A stretch of DNA of 64,000 bases from Novakomyces olei (lineage: Eukaryota; Ascomycota; Novakomycetes; Novakomycetales; Novakomycetaceae): the NCBI GenBank assembly GCA_016906335.1, contig JADEYG010000015.1, positions 124,001-188,000 of the forward strand, given 5' to 3'. The position numbers were made by a program, and so were the translations under genes. Shown here piece by piece: positions 41,881 through 53,330 of this stretch; the first letter of the stretch is position 1; every line of letters begins with the position of its first letter. Below the pieces are notes generated by a model. The model did not search any database. It saw only the letters and a list, made by a program, of their open reading frames with translations, and had not been told where the DNA came from.

Positions 41881-44347
41881 ATGCAGTATCCTAGTGTCCT
41901 TCCTCAGGGTGCGGGCTATGGCGTCTGCATCGGAATGGGTTCGTTTTAATTGACGTGAAGGACAGGAGGCTAATACTGTTCAGGCTTGTTTTTCGCCTTA
42001 TTAATGATTGTGCTTTCTTTCCTACAATCGTACGTGAGAAGCAACGCGCACCACCGTTACTTACTATCAGGCGCTATACCAAACTGCATTTGGGAAACAC
42101 GGAAGAGTTCAATACGGCTCAACGATCGATTAAGCCAGGGCTCGTTAGTTCTGCGATTGTTTCAGCATGGACTTGGGTAAGCCATAAAAATTAAACACTT
42201 GACACGGCCTAAAAAGCGGGGCGTGTAAAAACAAAATTTAAAACCGATACAAGAAATGAAATACAGTCGCGTAAAATACAGCATTGTCCTTATTTCCCAT
42301 TGAATAGTTCTAATCTACAGGCGGCCACACTCCTTGTATCAACGCAACAAGTATACATGAATGGAACGAGTGGCGGTTTCTGGTACGCTGCAGGAGCCTG
42401 TATTCAGATCTTTTGCTTTTCCGTTTTAGCAGTGAAATTAAAGCAAAACGCGCCCCGGTGCCATACATTTCTCGAGGTTATTTATTACCGTTATGGCCGA
42501 ACAGCACACATCCTGTTTCTGTTCTTTGCAATGGCTACAAATCTACTTGTAAGCAGTCAGCTGCTCTTGGGTGGCAGTGCCGTGGTGCAAGCCATAACCG
42601 GAATGAACGTTTATGCTGCCAATTGGTTAATTCCATTTGGCGTTGTGCTTTACGTTGTAATCGGTGGTCTGCGGGCCACTTTTGCCTGTGATTATACTCA
42701 CACATTTGCAATTATGATTATTATCCTTGTTTTCGGATTTAACGCTTATGCCGTTAGCGACAAGATTGGATCTCCTGGACGGATGTGGGATCTTGTACGT
42801 GAGGCCGCTTCTAAAACTCCCGTTGCCGGAAACGCTCATGGTCAGTACACGACTATGAAGTCTAACAATGCGCTTGTTTTTGCCGTTACTAACGTGTGTG
42901 CAAACATGGCCACAGTCGGGTTGGATCAGGTATGTCGTGAATGTTTTTATCAAACTTAAAATTATTAAATCATTTTCATGTTTTTTTTTGGTCGTTCTAA
43001 CGTTAGGCATACTGGCAACGCGCAATTGCTAGCCAGAGCGCAACAGCATCCCGCGCGTACATTCTAGGTGGGATAGCATGGTTTGTGATTCCCTTCTTTT
43101 TCAGCACCACTTTGGGCCTTTCAGCACTTGCTCTACGTGATAATCCCTCGTATCCCACGTACCCTGATTACCTCACAGAGAGTCAAGTCTCTTCTGGGTT
43201 GGCCGCGTGTGCGGGAGCACAAGCACTGCTTGGAAAAGGAGGTAGTGTGGCAATTCTTATCATAATTTTTATGGCTGTAACTTCCGCCACCTCGGCCGAG
43301 TTGGTGGCCACTTCTTCGCTCTTGACTTTTGACGTTTTTAAAACGTACATAAAGCCAACAGCCTCGCCTAAACAGTTACTGTTTGTATCCCACACAATGA
43401 TCTGTGTGTGGGCTGTGGTTACAGCATTCTTTTCCTGTATCTGGCACGTGATTGGTGTCGATCTCGGTTGGATGTATACCTTTATGGGTATCATCATCGC
43501 CGGGGCGGTTGGACCTTGTGTATTGACTTTTACTTGTAAAACACAGCCCCGAATCGCGGCTATTATTGGTCCGATTGTAGGATTGGCCTCGGGAATTATT
43601 GCTTGGATCGTTTGTGCTTCACAATACTATGGGGAACTTACGGTTGTGAGCACGGGCAGCCCTTACTCCACACTGGCCGGCAATTTAGCGAGCCTTTTAA
43701 TGGGCGCATTGACAGCCGGAATAATAACTCTTATCGCCCCTGATAAGAAGTTTACATGGGATGTCACTCGGAAAATCAATTTTCCCCTGCATTCCGTACA
43801 GGGCGTTGCGAATGGATCGAACGGGATGGAGAAGCCCACGGGACAGAAGGAGAACTGGGATCAGAATCTGGAGCCAGAAAAGACGGGTGAACAAGACGTC
43901 GAGAAGTCGGAGCTGGAGCAGCAGCAAAGCCAGAATCAATACTCGCCGAATTCACATGCTCATCACAATCATCATTTGCACATGTCAATGCCCGAGACAA
44001 TGGCGGCCGAGGATAACAAGGAGCAGACTGCAGAAGATTTGGAGGATATTCAGCAGATGCTGGCAACAGAAGATCCACGTGCAATGCAACGGACGCTTCG
44101 CGTTGCCATTCCACTCAGTCTTTCTATAACTTTTATTATTATTTTCCTGATCCCGATCCCCATGTTTCTCTCACATTATGTTTATTCTCGCAACTTTTTC
44201 CTCGGGTACATAATTATCGGATTTATTTGGACCTTTGTGTCTGCTTTCATCACGTGTATATTGCCAATTTACGAGTCACGAGGCGCTCTTTTCTCTGTGA
44301 TTCGTGGTATCGCAAAGGATTTTGGATTGACGAAAATTATCAAATGA
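41881..44347 (+). CDS. DUR3: Urea/polyamine active transporter Dur3
   Basis: Sodium:solute symporter family member importing urea (and polyamines in yeast) across the plasma membrane. Five exons, 41881-41938, 41984-42029, 42071-42176, 42321-42929 and 43007-44347, give 719 residues; yeast Dur3 is about 735. It begins YPSVLPQGAGYGVCIGMGLF. EEFNTAQRSIKPGLVSSAIV and SAWTWAATLL follow, then GGFWYAAGACIQIF, HTFLEVIYYRYG and GGLRATFACDYTHT, and later ATVGLDQAYWQRAIAS, all Dur3 hallmarks, with 14-15 spans. A hydrophilic Gln/Glu/His-rich loop near residues 555-640 precedes the last two spans. Introns are 45, 41, 144 and 77 bases; the first has a rare GTTCGT donor. Nitrogen control is inferred. Confidence 0.95.
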
Positions 44348-44661
44348 AGTCTTGGGAGCAGAAGCTGAATATAGGACTTCATCCTTTCCCGCGTGTATTG
44401 ACTGCGATTTTTTATTGAACGCTAAAATTGATTTGTTTAGCTGATTTGCTTTCTTGTTTTATCTTTGTACAGATTAGAATCTTGTGACTCAAGATAAGAA
44501 AATGGTTTTGTGCCGTGTAACATTACCAAATCATCAATGATAAATAAAACGATTGAAAATCTATCCTTTTCCATAAGTAAAATCATAAAAATAATAATGC
44601 CATTATTACCGATATGTACACATATTCAAAGGAATATTTTCTGCGATTGCAATTTTTGTTT
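44348..44661. other. Convergent DUR3/TAPT1 spacer
   Basis: 314 bases of AT-rich 3' flank for both genes; nothing else seen. Confidence 0.5.
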
Positions 44662-47223
44662 CTACCATATTCGCTTAGATACCATGGAGAATCGTTCGAT
44701 GGACCATAGAGAAGACTTTGATTTCTCGGTCTTTGGCAGCTCGTCCCGTTTGTCGTTCAGGTAAGCACGAACAGAGTCGTCAATATGCTTTGCATTTTAG
44801 CACATCATCAATGATATTACAAAATAAAGACAAAAGAAAATAAATCGAAATGGACAATAGCAATGACTAAAACAAAGTTCAAGGACGTGGAAAACTTTTT
44901 CAAATATAGGCAAGACATATCATCTTGAAAGTAGACAGATAGCCTTATGGAATATCAACAAACGAGCTACTTACAACCTGACCCGGACCTTGGAACTTTG
45001 CATTTCCAATTGTCCAGTGCTCATCATTCATATCGCCAGAAACCAAATTCGCATACTTTTGATGTGCAAATCCGGATATCCAAACGCCAAGAACAAGTTT
45101 TAGCAGCAAAAGCCTAGAATCAGAAGCCGTTCCAAATGGCAATATGAATTTGCACTTACGCAAGCATAAAAAAAAGAAACAAAGACGCTGCCACCACTGT
45201 TCCAAAGATAAATCCCAAGTGGAACATGTTGAATATTGTTAACCAAATTCCATTGGTTACTTGAGCGCTTGAGTCAATCCGTGGTTGAACATCGTTCACA
45301 GACTGCCACATATAAAAAGCCTGTGCGAGCGCTCTGATAGTGACACAAACCAGAGGCAAAACCGGTAGACCGAGCCTTCGTGCCACAGACGGTGACTGAT
45401 CTACAAAAGGCTTTGACGGGTTAAAAATCTCTTATAAAACTGAGGTATTAAATAAATAAATAATTGTCTTACATGAACACTGTTATTCCCCGATATGACA
45501 TAATCACGGCAGAGTATGTCCACAAATTTTGGGTATATTGTTGCCCTAATCCCGTTGAATTTTGTTACAAACGCGTGTTTAAGCCAGTCGACGATCATTT
45601 CACTGCTAAAAATCACAAACACTGGAGTGATAAGCTGTATCAGAGCTGAAGCCGAAATGAAAGGCGAGCGTCCTGCTAGAACTTCAACGGTATTCCGTGA
45701 AATTATAATGACCAGCATTATAAAGATTTGAAACCGCTCCACCATATCTAGCATTAGCTATATACTGGAAGGTATACTTATACCTGCGCATGTAATTTGG
45801 AACAAGTTTTCCTTTTCAAACTTTTTGAACACGGCACCTTTCACTTCGACGATTTGATTGCTCATCAGCAGCGTGAGCAATGCGTTTCCGTGAGAATTAA
45901 CGGTGACATTCAGCGTCACTGCTTGATAGAAAATGATTCCTGCGTGTAGCACTGCGGGTCAGTAGCTATTCATAAAGTCCGGAAAACAAGGGTAAAAAAA
46001 ATAATGATATAACAGCTGGCCATGCTTGTGGAAGCCTTTCGAATCAAGTCGGCAGCTCCACAGGCAAAAGTTGATACTGAAATCTCAACTATTCAAACAA
46101 CAATAAAACTAAACAATAAAACAACGACAAAACACTCACAAAGATACACAAGCGAAAGTACGTAGTACTTGAAAGCATTCAGCCTTGAGTTCAGACCATG
46201 GGCAAATGTGCTCTTGCTGAACAAGCAGTCGAGAATATCCTGTCCGATTGCTGCGCATAGTCGATCAGCAATTTCCAGCACATTAAACAGGACATAAAGC
46301 TTTATAGTCGACTGTCCTCGGATACTATGGTACACACGGCTAGCGTCGACATTGTGCAAAATGATAATAGCATTTATAAGCAACGTGCACTTTAGCAGGT
46401 CTACTATTTGGCTAGATTTGATGCGTCTGCGGGTTAGCCCTTTCCCCGAATAAGCAGCTAAATGTAAACAAAACCCAACAATAAACCTTCAGACAAGCGT
46501 GATTACTGAGCCATAAAAATACCTTTGGGAGCCGTATCCCCAATGAGACAGGCCTGCTTCTGCAGCAATACGCATTGATTTTGCAAATCTCAATGGAAGA
46601 ATAGTGAAGCAGTACAAAAAACTGTCAAAACAAACGATCCATCCAAAAGACAAAGCGGCCTCCAAGTAAATAGGAATTCTCAAAAAATTCTCCACTCTTT
46701 CCTTCTTCAAGTCCTGCGGGTGCCTTGAGTCGGAGGACGACAGCTCGATTACGAGATAATCCCACAATGATGCAAACGTGAATATCGGTCTCCACGGCAA
46801 AGCCTCCCTCCGTCCAATCTCTGCGTCGAGCCAGGGCTCGTCCGGGTTTCTAAACTTGTCAAATTGCCTTCTTGCTCCACTCCCATCAGCGGCATTTCCG
46901 GTCCTGCGTCTCGCTGGTGAAGAATTCGAGCGGAAAAGCCGTGTCGGGTACCGCATTCGTACACGAACTCGAGGACTGGACGGCAGTTTATCATTCAGCC
47001 TTGGCTCAGGCTCCTTTTTGCCAGACCTTTTGTCGAGCTTCGTACCTGCAATCGCTCCATTAATTTCCGTGGGTTCGCCTGTAAGGGACGTTCCGCCGTC
47101 CTTTCCACTCCTGTCCGAGCCGCAGGAGACTTGTGGCTCTAAACTGTCCAACACGCTATCCTCACTGTTGACTGAACGCTGTGGCTCAGAATTAAAGCCT
47201 TCGTGAGCCCGACTGTTTTGCAT
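44662..47223 (-). CDS. TAPT1/Emp65 family ER membrane protein
   Basis: Member of the TAPT1 (DUF747) family; the yeast relative Emp65 acts with Slp1 in the ER to protect soluble proteins. Seven exons, 46523-47223, 46140-46426, 45784-45951, 45473-45747, 45160-45410, 44975-45113 and 44662-44787, give 648 residues. The first 150 residues are polar and Ser/Arg-rich. The conserved core runs NFLRIPIYLEAALSFGW, FLYCFTILPLR and VYHSIRGQSTIKLYVLFN, then ADRLCAAIGQDILD and TLNVTVNSHGNALLTLLMSN. VEVKGAVFKKFEKENLFQ, DWLKHAFVTKFN and SVARRLGLPVLPL complete it. The start is the first ATG (47223); the upstream frame opens only with TTG. Introns are 96, 188, 36, 62, 46 and 187 bases; the 36-base one is among the shortest here. 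Confidence 0.92.
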
Positions 47224-47563
47224 TATACGCTTGCGCGAGCACAAGCATAAATTGCCAATTTTATAAAGGTTTGCGACTTACGTGGCCCAGCGTTGCGACA
47301 CAAGACGTATCGGCCACCCCGATAATTATCCTGAGCGTATAATAATTCCATAACACCAACCGCTTCTGTAGTATTGTAATATAATAATACATGACGCTGT
47401 ATGTCATATCAATACATTGATTATGGTGAGTATTGTGCACATAAAGGGGCGATAAATTGTATCCTCTTAGTATATATGATATGATATTTTTGATATTTAA
47501 TATATGCAAAAGATATATATATAAGAACAATACGCTGGGCTTCTCTACTTGAACACGGCAAAG
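47224..47563. promoter_or_regulatory. Divergent TAPT1/MGM101 promoter region
   Basis: 340 bases, AT-rich, with TATATGATATGATATTTTTG-like words near 47473-47492. No gene is seen. Confidence 0.45.
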
Positions 47564-48551
47564 ATGAAAGGCTTTCGTGTTTGTGCAAAGCCAGTCCAAA
47601 GCGTCGGCCTGCTCCGTTTTGGAGTCGGCCGTTGGCAAACTGTTGCAGCAAAACGGCTGTTTGCGAGCGCTAACAATGATACTAATATTGCGCCTGAAGT
47701 GTCGGTGCCTTTAGTGGAAGAAGAGCCTGACTTGAACAACGGAAGCCCAAAGGGTGTCGACTGGTCTACATCGTTCCATGGGCTTAGTCAGCAACCTTTT
47801 CCGCGCGAAACTGCCGACGTTCTTTTAGCGCCAATGGTACTGGACGATATTGAAGTCAAACCAGGTATGCCTTGTTGGATCGTACCGTGAGTCTAACAAG
47901 CTTAGATGGTATAATCTTCCTTCCAGAGATCAAGTATAGACGCATTTTGAATCGTGCATTTGGTCCAGGTGGCTGGGGAATGGCTCCACGTGGAGATTTT
48001 ATTATTACAGAACGTTCGGTCTCGAGAGAGTACGCTTTGATTTGCCATGGAAGGTAATAATCACCAATACGAGAAAGGATCGGGTCTATGAGACTACCGG
48101 AAAAAGAGAAAACAGAGTCGTTGAAAAAAAAAAATAATTAAAAATCTAATTAATTTATTAATCGATTAATTAATTGATTAAAATAAAAATGGACCTATTT
48201 GAGCTTACATAAAACGAATCAACAAATCAACAAAATCAAACATGAAAAGAAATTGCTTTGCTAACAAGTTTTAGGCTTGTTAGCGTAGCCCGTGGCGAGC
48301 AAGAGTACTTTGATCCACATGGTGTTTCGACAGCCATGGAAGGGTGCAAATCTAATGCTTTAATGCGTAATTGCAAGGATCTAGGTGTCGCTTCCGAGCT
48401 TTGGGATCCGCGTTTTATTCGTAAATTCAAGTCTGAGAAATGTGTTGAAGTATGGGGAGAACATTTAACTACAAAGAAAAAGCGAAAGCTTTGGCGACGC
48501 CGTGACGATCCGCCTCTGAGTTATCCCTACAAAGAATCGGGTGGGTTTTAG
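47564..48551 (+). CDS. MGM101: Mitochondrial genome maintenance protein Mgm101
   Basis: Rad52-related single-strand annealing protein of mitochondrial nucleoids, needed for repair and recombination of mtDNA. Exons 47564-47864, 47906-48053 and 48275-48551 give 241 residues. The N-terminus is basic and Ala-rich (presequence). The family core is nearly complete: [80 protein letters not shown], then [27 protein letters not shown] and YPYK near the C-terminus. Introns are 41 and 221 bases and both end with CTAAC before the acceptor. The ATG is preceded by an in-frame TTG only. Confidence 0.96.
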
Positions 48552-49072
48552 CAGGCTGATCAGACTAAGAATGGCTCGAATGAGAATATGATTAATACAT
48601 TGTGCGTTATTATGGGGTTCATGCAATCCTGGAAATTACCATGAATTCTGCGTATTTGCGAGAACAGATGTTCTACCATTGAGATGTAAAAACGTAATTT
48701 TCAGTAACAAGGGACGCTTTCGAATTAGCCTAAAATTAGTATATAGTCTTTGCGGAATTTTGATGATCAGCTGCAAGCATCGTCAGAGTCTAAAGGTCTA
48801 ACCATTAAATGAGTCTTGAAGACTAATCGAAAATTTTGACAAATACATCATTCGACACTTACGCTGTCATCATAGAAAAATAATGATGGTAATAAAGAAA
48901 AAACGAAATCCATACCTGTGTATTCCAGGTCAAAATGCATAAGCATCCTATTAAATGACATTTTTGTGTCTCAGTTCATATAGCTGATTAAAGAATGTTC
49001 TGGCTTGGTCTAGTGAAGACTAGATCATTCATTTGGAACTATTTTATACAGCAACTGTACTGAATAATACGG
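48552..49072. other. Convergent MGM101/ERG9 spacer
   Basis: 521 bases. No ORF, repeat or RNA gene that I can support. Confidence 0.5.
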
Positions 49073-50963
49073 CTAAAGCTCGTCCCGGCCATCCAAGACA
49101 CCAGAAAGCGGGTCATCAGACCGCGAGCTTCCCAGGCCAATCATGGACATATAGCCATTTATGACTTTGGCACCCTCCTCAAAAAATATGTCAAACCTAA
49201 ATCGTTAGAAGCTGACAAAAGCAACAAAAAAAATTGAGATTAAAAACTAAAACAAAAAAGAGGATTAAAATATAATTTTATACTGCTAAATACACAAATA
49301 AATCAAATATAGATAAACCTGTCTCAAACGAAAAATTTCAAGCCCTTACCTTGCACCAAAATACCAAGCTACTCCCATCATAATCAACAAAATGCCTATC
49401 CATATCAACACAACAAACAAAACAATCAGGAACAGCTCCTTGTTAGCGCCAAAACTGTTTGCAGACTCCGACTCCCGCACAGAACTTGCGGCACCCTGTG
49501 TAGTTGCAGCATTGCCACCAGTAGCTGCCTCTCTCTGGCGTCTTCTTTCTGCCATTGCAGGTGTAATTCGACCTTCCTTTTCCGCCAAAAATTCTTCGTA
49601 CAGTCGTGTAGGATACAAAGTCTCACAAAACTGCTCAACCTTTGCGCAAGCAACAGAGATAGCCATAAAATTGGGGTCACGAGGATCGTTCTTCTGATGG
49701 ATCTGGCGAACATGTTCAATAAATATATCGCAGACAATTTTAGGGTTAGTTGCCTGCCACATCAGCCGAAGAGCAAGGCCCTTGCGAAGCTTAACGTTTT
49801 CATGATAGATCTTAGGGTTACGGAATATTAAAGCCAGGGATGCGATAGCCATTACTTGAGGGATGGCACAAAAATTGAACACGCTCTGGTCCTTAAGGAC
49901 AGACAAGTAAGCCAGAGAATCGGTAGCGTGTTGAAGCGCATTAAGTACCATATCGGAGCTACAATTAAGCGCTGCATCTTTGTTTGCTGGGTCCTGTAAA
50001 TCCTTGATATCTGTACAATATTTGCCCCAAATCTCTTTTGGCCAAAAGCAACGACCGTCCCCAAGATCCTCTGCATAATCACGGATAATATTCGTTTTTT
50101 GCAGAAAAAGTCCCATAGAATTTGACAGCTTTACAGCGTGCTTAAGTCGCTTGTCCTCCAAGCCACTATCAGAGAAAAGAGCAGACAGGCCAATTCCCAC
50201 GAGTCCAGCCACGTAATGGCAATAGTTATCATAGTCGGCATTTGTCGATGCTGAAAAGCCTTTTTCTGCGTTTTGAGAGCAGAATTCGGCCATTCCTTCA
50301 CCCATTTTTTTGGCAACATCAGCTATGGCAGCTTGATATTCGGGTTTTAGCAGCAAAAACTCGTGAATAACGACATCAAAACCTTTCAAAAGAGGTGCAT
50401 CCTTTTCATTCGGGCCTGAGCCATCAAAAGTCCATCCACGCTGGTAAATTGTTTTATGGAAATTCTTCAAAAGCGGAAGCTTTACGTCCAATGGCAACGT
50501 CATGTCGTCCTCAATTGTATCCAGTCCACGGAGAACAAGGTAAAAAATGACCACCTGTCATTAACAACAATTCGAAAATGAAAACAGCAAAGCAAAATGT
50601 GAATCCCGCTGGAAAGAAAAGAGTAATAAAATAATGGCAAAACAAAATAATAAATAATAAATAACCAATATTGATATAAATCAGCAAGGTACTGCCTACC
50701 GCTTCACGAAGACCATGATTCAGTTCCTGAATCACAAAACTAAAAGACCGTGAAGTCAGATTTAGGAACTCATAGCAAGCCTGAAGCTCCTTTGACTCCT
50801 TTTCTGGTTCGCGCGTATGCACTGGATCGCGCCATATCTTCCATTGCACGACCGCCCGAATGTCCTGGAAAAAGATGTTAGAGTCGCGTTATATTAATAT
50901 TGCCACTTGCACAGCGTCAAACAGACTTACCGAGGGATGAAAAACAAAATCAATCCACCCCAT
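49073..50963 (-). CDS. ERG9: Squalene synthase (farnesyl-diphosphate farnesyltransferase)
   Basis: Condenses two farnesyl diphosphates to squalene with NADPH, the first committed step to ergosterol, on the ER membrane. Four exons, 50931-50963, 50700-50864, 49350-50554 and 49073-49196, give 508 residues. It starts MGWIDFVFHPSDIRAVVQW, then FELLNLTSRSF-type YEFLNLTSRSFSFVI. The first aspartate-rich motif is LDTIEDDM and the second DYAEDLGDGRCFWPKEIW. A single hydrophobic anchor lies near residues 440-465. A last exon adds about 41 residues beyond the anchor (RFDIFFEEGAKVINGY to GVLDGRDEL), joined in frame at GAR. Saccharomyces Erg9 (444 residues) ends near its anchor, so this tail is an addition relative to it. 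Introns are 66, 145 and 153 bases. Confidence 0.94.
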
Positions 50964-51291
50964 TGCTGTTGACGCGTCCTGCTGCTCAACAACCCCTCAT
51001 GAAAATATTGTTTATACACGAAGCTATGCCCTTTATCACTATATGAATAAAAGCAGCGCCATGGTTACTTGCAGTCTTTGCAAGTCACACTACTTCTGAG
51101 CTGCATTATAACTATGTAATATTATCAGCAAAATAAATTATGTATAATTTGTGTTAGCCAGCATTAAAAATTACTGTATAAGAATTGCAAAAGAATAAAT
51201 TGGTCTCTGCACTGCGACTGTTGGCAATTCAGGTATTGATTGATTCACTCGTCCAGCTTTCGCCACGAATGTTTGACACGAATTAAATGGT
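50964..51291. promoter_or_regulatory. Divergent ERG9/ALKBH1 promoter region
   Basis: 328 bases; no gene or clear element seen. Confidence 0.4.
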
Positions 51292-52486
51292 ATGACCGAT
51301 CATTCTGCGTCATGGTCGCTTTTTCGGCGTACTGAAAAGTCGTTCAAACAAGCCAAAAATTTAAACAAACTGCCTCCGTATGTCGATTTCAGCGACCCAG
51401 AAAGCGATTATTGTCGCGAAAAGGGATTGCGACAGCTTTCGCCAAACAAGTGGGTAATTGACAGTGCGCCTGGCCTTATTATCGTACCTTTTGCAATTTC
51501 TGCTCAGGAAACTTTGGAGATAATGAATGAAGTTTGCCAAAACTACTTGTGCAATGCCAAAATTAAATCAAACCTTCTGCCTCACTATGATCTCCCTTAC
51601 GGCGGCGATGGCGAAGCCGACACTCTATGGAAATTGTACCGTGAAAGGGGCGATACATATATAGTACCCAGCATTAGTCATTTAAAACCGGCGTCCTTGA
51701 GCCGCCTGCTGGATCGCAAGCTGCGCTGGATAACCCTTGGCGAACAGTACAATTGGTCAAAGAAAGAGGTAAGTCGTTGTTTAGCGTACAGCGTATAATC
51801 CTAGAAGCACAGCCATGAGCATGCTTGCTTCCGCCTCAAAATAACTAATATATTGTCGATATCAAAATTTGTTGTTCTTTTTGTTTTATTCTCTCCAGTT
51901 TTCGTTTTATTCTGATAGCCGTTTACTTTTCTACTTTATGAGCTATCTAATCAAAGTACCCCGATGATTTCAGGCACAGTCCTAAAGTACCGCGGCGATT
52001 GGCATTTCTTTGCAATCGAATAGCGGTAGAGGCTCTCGGGCCGGGGAATGAGTTCGAGACACAGAGCGCGATTGTCAATTTTTATTGCCCTGGAGATACG
52101 CTTACAGCGCACGTGGACGTATCGGAAAAGGATCCGACTTTACCGCTTATTTCATTATCTTTTGGTCTGGATTGTATATACCTGATGGGCGGACTAGACC
52201 CGGAAGACCCAGTTACTGCTTTAAGGCTCCCGTCCGGCAGCGCCATTATAATGACAGGGCAAAGCCGTCTGTCTTATCACGGTACGTCTATGTATTTATT
52301 ATTCTTCTTGTACTAATCGAGCTAATGGCAGGCGTACCGTTAGTATTTCCGGAGAGTATTCCTGAGTTTTTAAGAAAAGAGGCAGAACACGATGAGTCTG
52401 TGGCATTTTTCACAAAAGGCCGTGGTAGGCGGTTAAACATAAACGTTCGTACGGTGCGTGAAACGTACCCGAACCTGTCTGATTAA
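51292..52486 (+). CDS. AlkB-family Fe(II)/2-oxoglutarate dioxygenase, ALKBH1-like
   Basis: AlkB homologue that in other eukaryotes demethylates m1A in tRNA or modified DNA bases. Exons 51292-51768, 51957-52281 and 52332-52486 give 318 residues. Early segments DFSDPESDYCREKGLRQLSP and GLIIVPFAISAQETLEIM match ALKBH1. WITLGEQYNW and YPDDFR (junction) follow, then CNRIAVEALGPGNEFETQSA and NFYCPGDTLTAHVDVSEKD, which gives the iron ligands His and Asp. SRLSYHGVPLVFPESIP carries the distal His and RRLNINVRTV the 2-oxoglutarate-binding Arg. The catalytic set is complete. Introns are 188 and 50 bases. No clear presequence, so nuclear/cytosolic or mitochondrial location is open. Confidence 0.92.
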
Positions 52487-52856
52487 TTGCGACACTGCCC
52501 TACGTTATAATCGGCATCTAAAGTAATGATACTGCTTATGCATATAACAATTTGCTTTTCGTATCTGATTAGTCTTTAGTCTACATGAAATATTTGTAAT
52601 ATTGATGTTTAATTTGCTGCAGCTGTAAATTTATCTATACAATACTGTCATTCAGGTGATAGTTGCAATCAAACTGAGCCTTGAGCCTTCACTTTATATC
52701 TCGAAATAAAGAATACTGAATATTATCTTAAGTTGAATAAATCACGAATCAGGTAGTATACAAACTATTCATTGAGAAACGGTCGTCTGAGCCCATGAAA
52801 CCCACAAGCTGCTTGTCATAATCAGCCGTCTTGTGAACCGACCAGCTCACAATCCT
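52487..52856. other. Convergent ALKBH1/MsrB spacer
   Basis: 370 bases of AT-rich 3' flanks; nothing further seen. Confidence 0.5.
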
Positions 52857-53330
52857 CTAGCTCTGTCCAGGAAAGTTCAAGCTCACAGAGTTGACGCAAT
52901 GCCGTTCGTCCGTTGGAGTAGGAAACCCTTCGCCCTTGAATACGTGGCCCAAATGGCCTCCACAATTAGCACACGTAATCTCAATTCGTGGCGTTCCAAA
53001 CAGGGACCGATCTTCGTGACGGTTTATAGCGCCCGGGATGGCATCATAAAATGCAGGCCATCCACAGCCAGAATCAAACTTAGTCTTTGCTTCATAGAGC
53101 GGCGTTCCACATCCTGCACAGTTGTATGCGCCTTGTTTAGGGTAATGCTTGTTATATTTGCCCGTGCCAGGCGCTTCTGTTGCCTGCTGTCGCAAAACTC
53201 GAAACTGCTCAGGCGAAAGAATAGCGCGCCATTCTTTGTCTGTCTTGGAAGACATGCTTCTAGCGATACTTGCTGCCTGTCGCGTGAGACTCTTGACGGG
53301 AAGGTTTGATCGGAACATAGTACGGAGCAT
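52857..53330 (-). CDS. Methionine-R-sulfoxide reductase B
   Basis: MsrB (yeast Mxr2) reduces methionine-R-sulfoxide in proteins. 157 residues, single exon from ATG 53330. The first 25 residues are basic and Ser/Ala-rich, fitting a mitochondrial presequence, and a Met-Ser at residue 26 could start a cytosolic form. The two zinc CxxC pairs are NCAGCG and CANCGG. FDSGCGWPAFYDA and HLGHVFKGEGFPTPTDERHC are the catalytic region, with Cys in RHCVNSVSLNF. All key residues are present and the length is standard. Intronless, unlike most neighbours. Confidence 0.95.
   Translation of the reverse strand: MLRTMFRSNLPVKSLTRQAASIARSMSSKTDKEWRAILSPEQFRVLRQQATEAPGTGKYNKHYPKQGAYNCAGCGTPLYEAKTKFDSGCGWPAFYDAIPGAINRHEDRSLFGTPRIEITCANCGGHLGHVFKGEGFPTPTDERHCVNSVSLNFPGQS

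Noticed and set aside
47224-47244. Seven-residue extension of the TAPT1-like protein
   Set aside because: Opens with TTG; the first in-frame ATG is 47223.
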